Assembly: GCA_949592205.1 (NCBI GenBank)
Contig: CATIUR010000002.1
Location: 6,796,501 to 6,860,500 of the forward strand
Source of the DNA: Helichrysum umbraculigerum
Taxonomy: Eukaryota > Streptophyta > Magnoliopsida > Asterales > Asteraceae
Direction of reading: 5' to 3'
Length of the DNA: 64,000 bases
Part shown: one piece after another, positions 21,427 to 34,189 of the stretch
Position numbering within the stretch: the first letter of the stretch is position 1
Layout of the letters: each line of letters begins with the position of its first letter
The notes under the pieces: generated by a model
Seen by the model: only the letters and a program-made list of their open reading frames with translations
Told to the model about the DNA's origin: nothing
The model's database searches: none
Program-made: the position numbers and the translations under genes

Positions 21427-24400
21427 AGGAGTGGAAGGATCCATGAAGACCCTATCATCAAGAAAAAGCCTGTCGCTAAGCCCTTACCCGATGTAGAAAA
21501 GGAAGCTGAAGTGGTTGAAGAGCCCGAGGTGGATTTGAAGGCTGAACAACTTGCGAGAGATAAGCAGTATGCGAAAGAACATGCGCCACCGCCACCTTAC
21601 CCTGCCGCATTGAGAAGTGGAAAGGATGATGCTCACTATCGTCAGTTTCTGGAAAATTTGAAGCAACTCCACATAAACATTCCATTTGTGGAAGCTATTG
21701 CTCAAATGCCAAAGTATGCCAAGTACTTGAAGGAGCTGCTGACCAATAAGAGCAAGCTTATGGAAGCCACAATGGTGACGATGAACGAGAGATGCTCAGC
21801 CGTTATGCAAAACAAGCTTCCACCAAAGATGAAAGATCCGGGTAGTATCACTCTTCCTTGTCTTATTGGTAGTTTAGATACAACTCATGCTTTAGCTGAC
21901 TTAGGAGCAAGCATTTCTATAATGCCTTATACTATGTTTGCTAGACTTAAGTTAGGTGAACCAAAGCCGATTAGAATGTGCATTGAGTTGGCGGACAGGT
22001 CTGTCCAATACCCGAAAGGAATAGTGGAGAATGTTTTGGTTAAAGTGGATAGGTTTGTTTTCCCATGTGATTTTGTTATCCTTGACGTAGTCGAAGACTC
22101 TAAGGTACCTATCATTTTAGGGAAACCATTTCTAGCCACTGCAAGGGCTTTGATTGACGTTTTTGATAGGAAGATCACTTTGAGATTAGGAGATGATCAA
22201 GTAGTCTTCGATGTCAACAAGTCAATGCAATATTCTGCTGCAACGGATGACACCTGTTACTTTGCTAGTGCTAGAGATATGACCGCTGATGAAGGATTTC
22301 TACAAAGTCTCATAGAAGATGAAGATCTTGATCCTAAGATTCTGGAAGGTTGGACTGGAAGCATGGAGGCAATTCGTGATATCGAGGAATTCGATAAGTT
22401 ACTTGAAGGTTTGGAAATTGATAGTGATGAGGAGTTTGAGAGTGAAGGAGACTCGATAGTGAACAAAGAAGAGTCAATCTTAGCTGATGGAATTGTATCC
22501 AAGAAGGAGACTCACATCACTATGCATGGGATTCCGTGTTCAAGAGAAGAAGTTTTAGAAGTTAAGACTTCCTTTGAGGAACCACCAAAGTTAGAGCTGA
22601 AGAGCTTATCGACTCATTTGGAATACGCTTACTTGCAAGGAGATTCGGATTTGCCGGTTATCATTTCATCTCAATTGTCTGTCAACGAGAAGGAAAGTTT
22701 GCTGAAGGTTTTGAAGCAACACAAGAAGGCGATAGCATGGACGATTAATGATATTACGGGAATAAGTCCTTCCTACTGCACGTATAAGATTCTTATGGAA
22801 TCTGACTTCAAACCTGTTGTTCAACCATTGAGGCGATTAAACCCAAAGGTGACGGATGTTGTGCGGAAAGAGATCATCAAGCTTCTAGATGCTGGGCTAA
22901 TCTACCTCATTTCCGATAGTCCATGGGTTAGCCCCATTCATGTTGTGCCAAAGAAAGGAGGTATGACCGTTGTAGCCAATGAGAAGAATGAATTGATACC
23001 CACTCGAACGGTAACCGGATGGAGAGTCTGTGTAGACTATAGGAAGTTGAACGATGCTACGCGTAAGGACCACTTTCCTCTACCGTTCATTGATCAAATG
23101 CTCGAACTTCTTGCTGGAAAAGAATATTATTGCTTCCTAGACGGATTCTCCGGGTATTTCCAAATTCCGATAGATGCAAATGATCAAGACAAGACCACGT
23201 TTACGTGCCCATTCGGAACATTTGCTTATCGAAGAATGCCATTTGGTTTGTGCAATGCACCTGCAACATTTCAAAGGTGTATGATGGCGATCTTTGATGA
23301 TATGGTGGAGGACATTATGGAGATCTTCATGGATGATTTTTCTGTCTTTGGAGATTCGTTCGATAAATGCTTGGAAAATTTGAAGAAGATGCTGCAAAGA
23401 TGCGAGAGTTCAAATCTTGTCCTAAACTGGGAAAAGTGCCATTTTATGGTACGAGAAGGAATTGTTTTGGGACATAAGATTTCAAGAGTTGGGATTGAAG
23501 TAGATCAAGCAAAGATCGAGGCCATAGCTAAGTTACCTCCTCCAACAAATGTCAAAGGGATAAGAAGCTTTTTAGGACATGCTGGGTTTTATAGAAGATT
23601 CATCAAGGATTTTTCAAAAATAGCACGTCCTATGAATAAGCTGTTGAAGAAGGAAGCTAAGTTCGAGTTTACAAAAGAATGTCTTGAGGCGTTTAATCTA
23701 TTGAAAGAGAAGTTGGTATCATCACAAATAATGGTTAATCCTAATTGGAATCTTCCGTTTGAACTAATGTGTGATGCAAGTGACTACGCCGTTGGAGCAG
23801 TTTCGGGACACTGAATCGATAAGAAGTTTCAACCAATCTATTATGCGAGTAAGACCTTGACGAATGCTCAAGAGAATTACACCACGACTGAGAAGGAGCT
23901 TCTTGCTGTTGTCTTTGCGTTTGACAAATTCAGGTCATATTTGGTATTGTCAAAGACGGTTGTGTTCATCGATCATTCTGCATTACGATATCTATTTAGC
24001 AAACAAGATGCCAAACCAAGGTTGCTGCGGTGGATTCTGCTATTGCAAGAGTTCGATATCGAGATTAGAGATAAGAAGGGAGCCGAAAATCTAGCTGCGG
24101 ATCATCTTTCGAGATTAGAAAATCCCGAGTTGGAGAAGCTTGATGAAAAGGAGATTCAAGACACATTTCCTGATGAAAATTTGATGAAGGCGATCTTGAA
24201 CCAATTTCCCTGGTTTGCAGATATTGCGAATTTCCTTGTTACAAAAACTCTTCCTTCTGGGTTGGACTTCAACGAAAGAAAATGATTTTTCTCTTCTCTT
24301 CGATATTACTTTTGGGAGGATCCTTACTTGTTTAGACAGTATGCTGATGGAATCGTCCGAAGATGTGTAGCTGGAGAGGAATGCCATATAATTTTGGAGC

Positions 24401-25490
24401 ATTGTCATGATGGTCCCGCTGGAGGTCATCACGGTCCTAATTATACTGCAAGGAAGGTATTTGAGTGGGGTTTTTATTGGCCAACTGTTTACAAGGATGC
24501 GTTTAAGTATGTGAAGGAGTGTGATGCATGTCAACGTACTGGTAGAATCTCTAAGAAAGATGAGATGTTACAAAACCCCATCATGGTGAGTGAAGTTTTT
24601 GATGTATGGGGAATAGATTTTATGGGCCCATTTCCACCTAGCAATGGAAATAAAAATATATTATTGTAGCTGTGGACTATGTTTCTAAGTGGGCCGAGGC
24701 GAAAGCACTACCAACGAATGATGCTAGGGTAGTGGTAAAATTCCTTAAACAACTATTTTCGCGTTTTGGAACACCGAAAGGTTTAATTAGTGATCGGGGT
24801 ACACATTTTACAAACATACAGTTGGAGAAAGTGTTAAGGAAGTATGGAGTCAACCACAAGTTTTCAACTGCTTATCATCCACAGACAAGTGGTCAAGTGG
24901 AAGTGACCAATAGGGGGTTAAAACGGATTCTAGAAAGATCAATTGAAGGTAACCCGAAGAATTGGTCATATAAGTTGGATGATGCTCTGTGGGCAGCTCG
25001 AACTGCTTATAAGTCATCGATAGGGACAACACCTTATCGTCTTGTTTATGGGAAAGCTTGCCACTTGCCGTTTGAGTTAGAGCACAAGGCGTATTGGGCT
25101 TTGAAGCAATGCAATCTGGATGAGACTACTGCTGGCAAGGAGAGAATGGCACAGCTCAATGAATTGGATGAGTTAAGAATAAATGCTTATGATAACTCGA
25201 AATTGTTCAAGGAGAGAACGAAGAAATGGCACGATGCTCGTCTTAAAGCAAATCATACATTTGAGAAAGGTGACAAGGTTCTCTTGCATAGTTCGAGATT
25301 GCATTTGTTTCCTGGAAAGTTAAAGTCACGTTGGACTGGTCCCTTTGTGGTTGAAAAAGTGTATCCCTTTGGTGTTGTTGATTTAAAAGGGTATTCTGGT
25401 AAACCCTTCAAGGTTAATGGAAATCGGTTGAAGAAGTACTATGGGGATGCTAGGGATGCCGAACGTGATATGGAAATGAATGTGCATTAA
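21427..25490 (+). pseudogene. E1 pol (protease-RT-RNase H-integrase), copy A, degenerate
   Basis: Order of domains: aspartic protease (D-L-G-A-S near 21898), reverse transcriptase (F-L-D-G-F-S-G-Y near 23133, F-M-D-D catalytic motif near 23326), RNase H (C-D-A-S-D near 23771), integrase with an H-H-C-C zinc region (24391-24531) and a D-D-E core (D-F-M-G-P, S-D-R-G-T, and E in S-G-Q-V-E). It ends with a chromodomain-less C-terminus at TAA 25488-25490. Breaks: TGA at 23812-23814 inside RNase H, TGA at 24283-24285 before the integrase zinc region, and a 2-bp insertion near 24655-24660 that shifts the integrase frame. The two TGAs are shared with copy B; the frameshift is not. In a working element this polyprotein would carry out maturation, reverse transcription and integration. 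Confidence 0.92.
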
Positions 25491-25931
25491 GTTGGGAAGT
25501 ACAAGGTCGAGCTTACCGACGTGATAAACAAAAGCGCTTTCGGGAGACAACCCATTTATTTTTGTTATTTTGTTTTGTTTGTTTTGTATGAACTTTGTGG
25601 GTATGTTCACTGGAAGCCCTCACGAGACTCAACTCGTCCTTTTGGGATACTGAAAGGTTTAAAGGCTTGTTGCATGTGCTAAATGCATCTGTGTTGCCTA
25701 CGGAAGTGTGCTATGTTGTATTTTATGTTGGAATGAATGCATGCGAGATGTTTCTTCTAATCAGGGGAGTTTTTCCGTTTCGCTTCTTTTCTATTCCCTT
25801 ATTCTATGTTTCTTTTTGCAATGAGGACATTGCATATTTCTAAGTGGAGGATGGGGAAAAGAAGTCTATTTGTCCTTAAGTGTTAATAGTGCGAAATTTT
25901 GGCAAATTTCATGTTAAAAGGGGCATTCTGT
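25491..25931 (+). other. E1 post-pol region, copy A
   Basis: Non-coding stretch after pol. Besides the hairpin motif it holds a polypurine-like CTAAGTGGAGGATGGGGAAAAG near 25841. It is cut off at 25931 by the duplication junction and lacks a 6-bp segment found in copy B near 32960. Confidence 0.7.
25506..25553 (+). ncRNA. Conserved two-hairpin motif after pol, E1 copy A
   Basis: Sixteen bases after the pol stop: stem GTCG...CGAC (25506-25509/25517-25520), then AAAGCGCTT and a second stem CGGG-AGACAA-CCC (25541-25553). The same order recurs after the ORFs of E5 (46058-46103) and E7 (61457-61401, minus). It is probably a structured RNA signal in the element transcript (inference). Confidence 0.55.
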
Positions 25932-28349
25932 CCAAGACCACCACCATCATCCACCACAAGCCACCACACTCATCTCCCTCATCCACCATCGGTTTTTGAA
26001 GCTCCAAGCAAGGAAACGAAGCTAGTCACCTCCTCATCACGTTTTCGACTCTAGATCTTTGATCTCCTTGTAAGGATCTCTCTTCTTTTGCTATATTTAC
26101 TTGGTTACTACTTATTAACATGTTTAGTTGCTCCCTCAACCATAAAATGTCCAAAACATAAGTCAAAACACAACTTAAAACTCGAATTTATGCTTCCTGT
26201 TTTCTGCCCAGATTTGTTGTTCGAACTTCAACAAATCATATAAAAATCATTACAACATGAAATGATGCGTTTCTTGAGCCTAAAATGTAGTACAAGAAGT
26301 TAACTTTCCAACAAAATTAGTTTCGTGAATTATCGACTCCGTTTACTACTCGAAAATAATTTTTCCGTCAAGGTACACGTTACTGTTCCGGCGGACAGGA
26401 ATTTCCGTCTACTTCTCGAGACCATATCTCGAGTTATAGACCACTAAAACGTATGAGACCAGTGCCAAAATCTCAAAAATTTTGTTATAAACAAAAAGTT
26501 CTTCTTTGGCTCGTTCCAGAAATGCACTCATTTTTCCAGAAAATTCGATTTGTGAGAAGTGGTCTAATCTCGGATGAACAGTACAGAGTCACACTTCTCG
26601 ATTTTTAAAAAAATACTAAACGACCTCCAATATTCGTCAAAATAATACTGAAAGTACCCAAGACATATAGGAACATTGTGTAAAAATTTCAGAACGATTC
26701 GATAACGTTTACTATTTTAAATAAAATTCCTATTGACGGATGAACAGTGACTCCGTGAATCCTATTGACGGATGAACAGTACTCCGTGAATACTAGTGTC
26801 GGATGAACAGTAAAATTGACTTTTGTTGACTCTCGGACTGAAGGTTTACTCTCGGACTTTAGGGTGAGACTCGGATGCGTAGTTTCGGACTTAATAAACG
26901 CTCAAATCAAACCAAACCCGTTTAACTTAGTCAACGCAAACGAACACTTAAACGAAAACAGAAAACATCCACTTCCGACAATCTATTATCGCATGAACAG
27001 TGGTCCGACAATACCTATTGTCGCATAAATAGTGTTCCGTGAATGCTATTGTCGCATGAACAGTACTCGAAACCTTATTGTCGCATGGCTATTGACGGAA
27101 TACATATTATCGCACGAAACGGATACTTTAAAATATTTTCACTAAGTATTGAAATACTTACAACAACTAAACTCTATACGATAACATCATTGCATGATAT
27201 ACTTATACTTTGATAAGCATACAACATAACGTTTTATAAGTATACAACAATCCAAGTATAATAATAGTTTGAGATTATTATTACAATCCGTCACCAACGG
27301 GCCACACTTATTTACAAAACAATTACAAACGTACAAACAAATACTTGGACATTTCCTAGTTGAGTGGACAACTAGCATGGATACTTTTCAAGTTATCCAG
27401 TTACTTAATTAACCTTATGCGTCTAGGACGCTAGAGGTTACTGGTTTGGAGAACCGCTTTGCTTGATTACTACTACTATACTGCTAGACTCAGGTGAGTC
27501 TTACAGCCTCTATTTTACTGTTTTATACTCAGGGGTGAGATACATTACTTGTTTTATACGAACACACCGTTTTACTTACTTACTAGCCGATTACTTGCTT
27601 ACTACAAACTTACTGATACACTGTTGCATGAGTTTTCGACTAATCCACTGAAGGCCTCCTTAATCATAGTTGTTAGTTATGGGATAAGCGCGAGTTTTAG
27701 TATATGGATCCATATGGGACTGACAATCCCCGCCCGGGGTAGCACGCACTACCACGAACCGTTACTGTAGAAACGGGCGTTTCTTACTCGTTACATATGA
27801 ATGTTTTTGGATTAACATTCACGGGGGGCACTATACCTACTGTACGTTAAGCTTCAACTATGGTGGCTCATGGCAACATAAACGCATGATTAGCATGACC
27901 TGCAATCATTACTGAGTGAACGATTAGCATGGCCTGCGATCGTTACTCACTGGCTGGTTAAACGTTTTACTATTACTGCTTGTGTGTTCAAACTATTTAC
28001 TTACAAACCTGTGAGATTCACCAACCTTTTGGTTGACTGTTTTAGTAATGCTTCTCAGGTACACAGCATCAGTAGGGATGCCCAGTAGGATATGCTTATT
28101 AGCTCGAGTCACATGCATTTACAAGCTTGGAGATTTTTTATACATTACTTTTGTACTAGTTGTTATGTATTAGAATCTCTAGGAAACTTACTCGAACTCG
28201 AGTTTGTATTTTGAACTACTTATGCATTAATGTAATAACTTTTCGAACGTCTTATATAGAGTCGTTCACTGTATCCTTTGTGCTTGTGATTATTGATAAG
28301 TGACACCCAAAACTCGCTTCCGCAAACCATTAAATTTGGGGGTGTTACA
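25932..28349 (+). repeat. Truncated E2 LTR fragment (duplicated)
   Basis: Corresponds to the last ~2.4 kb of the E2 LTR (from 18560 to 20977). It is not a separate insertion: its 5' end is the duplication junction, and its 3' end is followed by the same GTCAA (28350-28354) and gag sequence as in unit A. Confidence 0.92.
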
Positions 28350-28354
28350 GTCAA

Positions 28355-28798
28355 GGACCTCACCTTGTCAAGGATTGCCCGGCGATGGAACCAATGGAGA
28401 AAACCGAGGAGGTTAAGTATGGTGAAGGTCAAGGAAATTTCCGACAAGGAGGCGGTGGAGCTTTCTTCAGAAGACCTTATCAAGGAGGTGGACAATCGTA
28501 TCGTCAAAACCAACCAGGATTATTCACCAAGGAGCAACCTGCAGCGCCCTCTCCCGATAAAAATGCAAACTTGGAAGAAATGATGGGTAAGTTCTTGACC
28601 ACCAACGAACAGTTAATTGCTGCTTCTGGGCAGCGCATGGACACCAATGATGCATTGGTGAGAAATCAAGGGGCTGCGATCAAGCAGATTGAAGGAAACA
28701 TTTATAACATTGCTAAGGTTCTTCAAGAAAGATTCCCTGGAACATTTCCCGGTTTCACAGAAACCAACCCTCGGGATCAAGCAAAGGCTGTTATTTAA
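28355..28798 (+). pseudogene. E1 gag, 3' part, copy B
   Basis: Same protein segment as 20983-21426, ending at the same TAA (28796-28798). One base in the zinc-knuckle region differs from copy A. It has no 5' gag attached and follows a truncated E2 LTR, so it cannot give a full Gag. Confidence 0.88.
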
Positions 28799-31700
28799 AG
28801 GAGTGGAAGGATCCATGAAGACCCTATCATCAAGAAAAAGCCTGTCGCTAAGCCCTTACCCGATGTAGAAAAGGAAGCTGAAGTGGTTGAAGAGCCCGAG
28901 GTGGATTTGAAGGCTGAACAACTTGCGAGAGATAAGCAGTATGCGAAAGAACATGCGCCACCGCCACCTTACCCTGCCGCATTGAGAAGTGGAAAGGATG
29001 ATGCTCACTATCGTCAGTTTCTGGAAAATTTGAAGCAACTCCACATAAACATTCCATTTGTGGAAGCTATTGCTCAAATGCCAAAGTATGCCAAGTACTT
29101 GAAGGAGCTGCTGACCAATAAGAGCAAGCTTATGGAAGCCACAATGGTGACGATGAACGAGAGATGCTCAGCCGTTATGCAAAACAAGCTTCCACCAAAG
29201 ATGAAAGATCCGGGTAGTATCACTCTTCCTTGTCTTATTGGTAGTTTAGATACAACTCATGCTTTAGCTGACTTAGGAGCAAGCATTTCTATAATGCCTT
29301 ATACTATGTTTGCTAGACTTAAGTTAGGTGAACCAAAGCCGATTAGAATGTGCATTGAGTTGGCGGACAGGTCTGTCCAATACCCGAAAGGAATAGTGGA
29401 GAATGTTTTGGTTAAAGTGGATAGGTTTGTTTTCCCATGTGATTTTGTTATCCTTGACGTAGTCGAAGACTCTAAGGTACCTATCATTTTAGGGAGACCA
29501 TTTCTAGCCACTGCAAGGGCTTTGATTGACGTTTTTGATAGGAAGATCACTTTGAGATTAGGAGATGATCAAGTAGTCTTCGATGTCAACAAGTCAATGC
29601 AATATTCTGCTGCAACGGATGACACCTGTTACTTTGCTAGTGCTAGAGATATGACCGCTGATGAAGGATTTCTACAAAGTCTCATAGAAGATGAAGATCT
29701 TGATCCTAAGATTCTGGAAGGTTGGACTGGAAGCATGGAGGCAATTCGTGATATCGAGGAATTCGATAAGTTACTTGAAGGTTTGGAAATTGATAGTGAT
29801 GAGGAGTTTGAGAGTGAAGGAGACTCGATAGTGAACAAAGAAGAGTCAATCTTAGCTGATGGAATTGTATCCAAGAAGGAGACTCACATCACTATGCATG
29901 GGATTCCGTGTTCAAGAGAAGAAGTTTTAGAAGTTAAGACTTCCTTTGAGGAACCACCAAAGTTAGAGCTGAAGAGCTTACCGACTCATTTGGAATACGC
30001 TTACTTGCAAGGAGATTCGGATTTGCCGGTTATCATTTCATCTCAATTGTCTGTCAACGAGAAGGAAAGTTTGCTGAAGGTTTTGAAGCAACACAAGAAG
30101 GCGATAGCATGGACGATTAATGATATTACGGGAATAAGTCCTTCCTACTGCACGTATAAGATTCTTATGGAATCTGACTTCAAACCTGTTGTTCAACCAT
30201 TGAGGCGATTAAACCCAAAGGTGACGGATGTTTTGCGGAAAGAGATCATCAAGCTTCTAGATGCTGGGCTAATCTACCTCATTTCCGATAGTCCATGGGT
30301 TAGCCCCATTCATGTTGTGCCAAAGAAAGGAGGTATGACCGTTGTAGCCAATGAGAAGAATGAATTGATACCCACTCGAACGGTAACCGGATGGAGAGTC
30401 TGTGTAGACTATAGGAAGTTGAACGATGCTACGCGTAAGGACCACTTTCCTCTACCGTTCATTGATCAAATGCTCGAACGTCTTGCTGGAAAAGAATATT
30501 ATTGCTTCCTAGACGGATTCTCCGGGTATTTCCAAATTCCGATAGATGCAAATGATCAAGACAAGACCACGTTTACGTGCCCATTCGGAACATTTGCTTA
30601 TCGAAGAATGCCATTTGGTTTGTGCAATGCACCTGCAACATTTCAAAGTTGTATGATGGCGATCTTTGATGATATGGTGGAGGACAGTATGGAGATCTTC
30701 ATGGATGATTTTTCTGTCTTTGGAGATTCGTTCGATAAATGCTTGGAAAATTTGAAGAAGATGCTGCAAAGATGCGAGAGTTCAAATCTTGTCCTAAACT
30801 GGGAAAAGTGCCATTTTATGGTACGAGAAGGAATTGTTTTGGGACATAAGATTTCAAGAGTTGGGATTGAAGTAGATCAAGCAAAGATCGAGGCCATAGC
30901 TAAGTTACCTCCTCCAACAAATGTCAAAGGGATAAGAAGCTTTTTAGGACATGCTGGGTTTTATAGAAGATTCATCAAGGATTTTTCAAAAATAGCACGT
31001 CCTATGAATAAGCTGTTGAAGAAGGAAGCTAAGTTCGAGTTTACAAAAGAATGTCTTGAGGCGTTTAATCTATTGAAAGAGAAGTTGGTATCATCACCAA
31101 TAATGGTTAATCCTAATTGGAATCTTCCGTTTGAACTAATGTGTGATGCAAGTGACTACGCCGTTGGAGCAGTTTCGGGACACTGAATCGATAAGAAGTT
31201 TCAACCAATCTATTATGCGAGTAAGACCTTGACGAATGCTCAAGAGAATTACACCACGACTGAGAAGGAGCTTCTTGCTGTTGTCTTTGCGTTTGACAAA
31301 TTCAGGTCATATTTGGTATTGTCAAAGACGGTTGTGTTCATCGATCATTCTGCATTACGATATCTATTTAGCAAACAAGATGCCAAACCAAGGTTGCTGC
31401 GGTGGATTCTGCTATTGCAAGAGTTCGATATCGAGATTAGAGATAAGAAGGGAGCCGAAAATCTAGCTGCGGATCATCTTTCGAGATTAGAAAATCCCGA
31501 GTTGGAGAAGCTTGATGAAAAGGAGATTCAAGACACATTTCCTGATGAAAATTTGATGAAGGCGATCTTGAACCAATTTCCCTGGTTTGCAGATATTGCG
31601 AATTTCCTTGTTACAAAAACTCTTCCTTCTGGGTTGGACTTCAACGAAAGAAAATGATTTTTCTCTTCTCTTCGATATTACTTTTGGGAGGATCCTTACT

Positions 31701-32860
31701 TGTTTAGACAGTATGCTGATGGAATCGTCCGAAGATGTGTAACTGGAGAGGAATGCGATATAATTTTGGAGCATTGTCATGATGGTCCCGCTGGAGGTCA
31801 TCACGGTCCTAATTATACTGCAAGGAAGGTATTTGAGTCGGGTTTTTATTGGCCAACTGTTTACAAGGATGCGTTTAAGTATGTGAAGGAGTGTGATGCA
31901 TGTCAACGTACTGGTAGAATCTCTAAGAAAGATGAGATGTTACAAAACCCCATCATGGTGAGTGAAGTTTTTGATGTATGGGAAATAGATTTTATGGGCC
32001 CATTTCCACCTAGCAATGGAAATAAATACATTATTGTAGCTGTGGACTATGTTTCTAAGTGGGCCGAGGCGAAAGCACTACCAACGAATGATGCTAGGGT
32101 AGTGGTAAAATTCCTTAAACAACTATTTTCGCGTTTTGGAACACCGAAAGGTTTAATTAGTGATCGGGGTACACATTTTACAAACATACAGTTGGAGAAA
32201 GTGTTAAGGAAGTATGGAGTCAACCACAAGTTTTCAACTGCTTATCATCCACAGACAAGTGGTCAAGTGGAAGTGACCAATAGGGGGTTAAAACGGATTC
32301 TAGAAAGATCAATTGAAGGTAACCCGAAGAATTGGTCATATAAGTTGGATGATGCTCTGTGGGCAGCTCGAACTGCTTATAAGTCATCGATAGGGACAAC
32401 ACCTTATCGTCTTGTTTATGGGAAAGCTTGCCACTTGCCGTTTGAGTTAGAGCACAAGGCGTATTGGGCTTTGAAGCAATGCAATCTGGATGAGACTACT
32501 GCTGGCAAGGAGAGAATGGCACAGCTCAATGAATTGGATGAGTTAAGAATAAATGCTTATGATAACTCGAAATTGTTCAAGGAGAGAACGAAGAAATGGC
32601 ACGATGCTCGTCTTAAAGCAAATCATACATTTGAGAAAGGTGACAAGGTTCTCTTGTATAGTTCGAGATTGCATTTGTTTCCTGGAAAGTTAAAGTCACG
32701 TTGGACTGGTCCCTTTGTGGTTGAAAAAGTGTATCCCTTTGGTGTTGTTGATTTAAAAGGGTATTCTGGTAAACCCTTCAAGGTTAATGGAAATCGGTTG
32801 AAGAAGTACTATGGGGATGCTAGGGATGCCGAACGTGATATGGAAATGAATGTGCATTAA
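28799..32860 (+). pseudogene. E1 pol, copy B, degenerate
   Basis: Same domain order as copy A: protease D-L-G-A near 29270, RT F-M-D-D near 30698, RNase H C-D-A-S-D near 31143, integrase from about 31760. It carries the two shared stops (TGA 31184-31186 and TGA 31655-31657) and the shared TAA before it. The integrase frame is continuous from 31658 to TAA 32858-32860, unlike copy A. Several conserved residues differ between the copies: A has Lys where B has the family-typical Arg after the protease flap, while B has Ser and Glu at RT and integrase positions where A keeps Arg and Gly. The copies have therefore decayed independently since duplication. Confidence 0.92.
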
Positions 32861-32875
32861 GTTGGGAAGTACAAG

Positions 32876-32923
32876 GTCTAGCTTACCGACGTGATAAACA
32901 AAAGCGCTTTCGGGAGACAACCC
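32876..32923 (+). ncRNA. Conserved two-hairpin motif after pol, E1 copy B
   Basis: Same place as in copy A. The first stem is weakened by a G-to-T change (GTCT instead of GTCG). The second stem CGGG-AGACAA-CCC (32911-32923) is unchanged. Confidence 0.5.
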
Positions 32924-33217
32924 ATTTATTTTTGTTATTTTGTTTTGTTTGTTTTGTTTGCAGGTATGAACTTTGTGGGTATGTTCACTGGAAGCCCTCA
33001 CGAGACTCAACTCGTCCTTTTGGGATACTGAAAGGTTTAAAGGCTTGTTGCATGTGCTAAATGCATCCGTGTTGCCTACGGAAGTGTGCTATGTTGTATT
33101 TTATGTTGGAATGAATGCCTGCGAGATGTTTCTTCTAATCAGGGGAGTTTTTCCGTTTCGCTTCTTTTCTATTCCCTTATTCTATGTTTCTTTTTGCAAT
33201 GAGGACATTGCATATTT

Positions 33218-33230
33218 CTAAGTGGGGGAT
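33218..33230 (+). other. Internal polypurine-like motif, E1
   Basis: CTAAGTGGGGGAT, followed by GGGGAAAAG. It closely resembles the sequence before the 3' LTR (34175-34186) and lies about 970 bp upstream of it. It could be a second plus-strand primer (inference). Confidence 0.45.
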
Positions 33231-33309
33231 GGGGAAAAGAAGTCTATTTGTCCTTAAGTGTTAATAGTGCGAAATTTTGGCAAATTTCATGTTAAAAGGG
33301 GCATTCTGT

Positions 33310-33689
33310 GTTACTTATTTTTCAGCCTAAATTTTTCTTTTACAATTTTAATTTTTCTTATGTCTAGTAATATTTTTAACGATATTGGGAAAATCAAACG
33401 AATAAAATAATCTTAAAAGTTTATATATGGGATAGTTCATTTTGTGATGTATTGATAGGCGATCTTTTTGAAGGTAGTTGAGCTTTTAAGAAGCTAATAA
33501 TTAAAGTAAGTAATTGCCTAAGGAGATCTTTAGCAAAGTATAACTTGGGTTTTGAATGTTATATGTTAGCTTATCATAGCCCTCATTTTGAAATTCTTGT
33601 GATCCTCATTTGGGAATATACCGGGTGATGTCTCCTCTGTTGTACGTAAGTACAGACCTGGTTTCCGTCAGTATATTTGCTTATCAAAA

Positions 33690-33735
<46 letters not shown>

Positions 33736-34189
33736 CTACCAAGGCAAAGTTATGTCGCTATGTTGTACTGAGGTACAGACCTGTCACCAATGTCTTGGCC
33801 TGAAAAATGATGGATTTATTTTGGTTTCTTAATGAGGAAAGTTGTGGTTTGTTAATTATATAAGAGTATTTTGCTATTGGGATTTGAGGGTAAAAGCTTG
33901 CTAGAATAATAATGTTAAGCTCAGCTGCTATAAGTCTGATTGTTTAAGTGGACCACAATATTGATAATCCGAATGAATCATCCCATGTGCTTAATAATAA
34001 ATAAAAAGAATTTGATTTCCCGAATGAGTTTCTTGATTGCTAGGTTTAAGTTAAATTTAATTTTAAGGGTAGCATTTAGGCTGTTGAATGCTAGTGAGTA
34101 TGTAAGTCCCTGATTTATGATATTTTGCCTGTTCATGATTTTTATTGATAGTCTACTTGAGGGCAAGTAGGATTCAAGTGGGGGATGTT
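33310..34189 (+). other. E1 3' untranslated region
   Basis: Non-coding. Contains an (AT)n tract (33691-33733), two related GTAC-rich segments (TACGTAAGTACAGACCTGG near 33642 and TACTGAGGTACAGACCTG near 33765) and, at the end, a hairpin and polypurine tract. No envelope-like ORF. Confidence 0.75.
34152..34189 (+). promoter_or_regulatory. Hairpin plus polypurine tract before E1 3' LTR
   Basis: Stem CTACTT (34153-34158), loop GAGGGC, stem AAGTAG (34165-34170), followed by CAAGTGGGGGATGT and the LTR at 34190. The same arrangement with a different but paired stem occurs in E5 (48286-48324). Confidence 0.65.

Larger units (their letters stand above)
18560..25931 (+). repeat. Tandem duplication unit A (7.37 kb)
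   Basis: The segment from within the E2 3' LTR through the E1 gag-3'/pol region is repeated in direct orientation as unit B (25932-33309). At the junction only GT is shared by the two parental sites (18558-18559 and 33308-33309; junction copy at 25930-25931). The units differ at few positions by eye. Confidence 0.93.
25932..33309 (+). repeat. Tandem duplication unit B (7.38 kb)
   Basis: Direct repeat of unit A. It begins mid-LTR with CCAAGACCACC and ends at 33309, after which the E1 3' region continues without interruption. Confidence 0.93.

Noticed and set aside
25932..28349. Third independent E2 insertion or solo LTR
   Set aside because: It has no LTR start and no own target duplication; its 5' end is the duplication junction and its 3' flank equals that of unit A.
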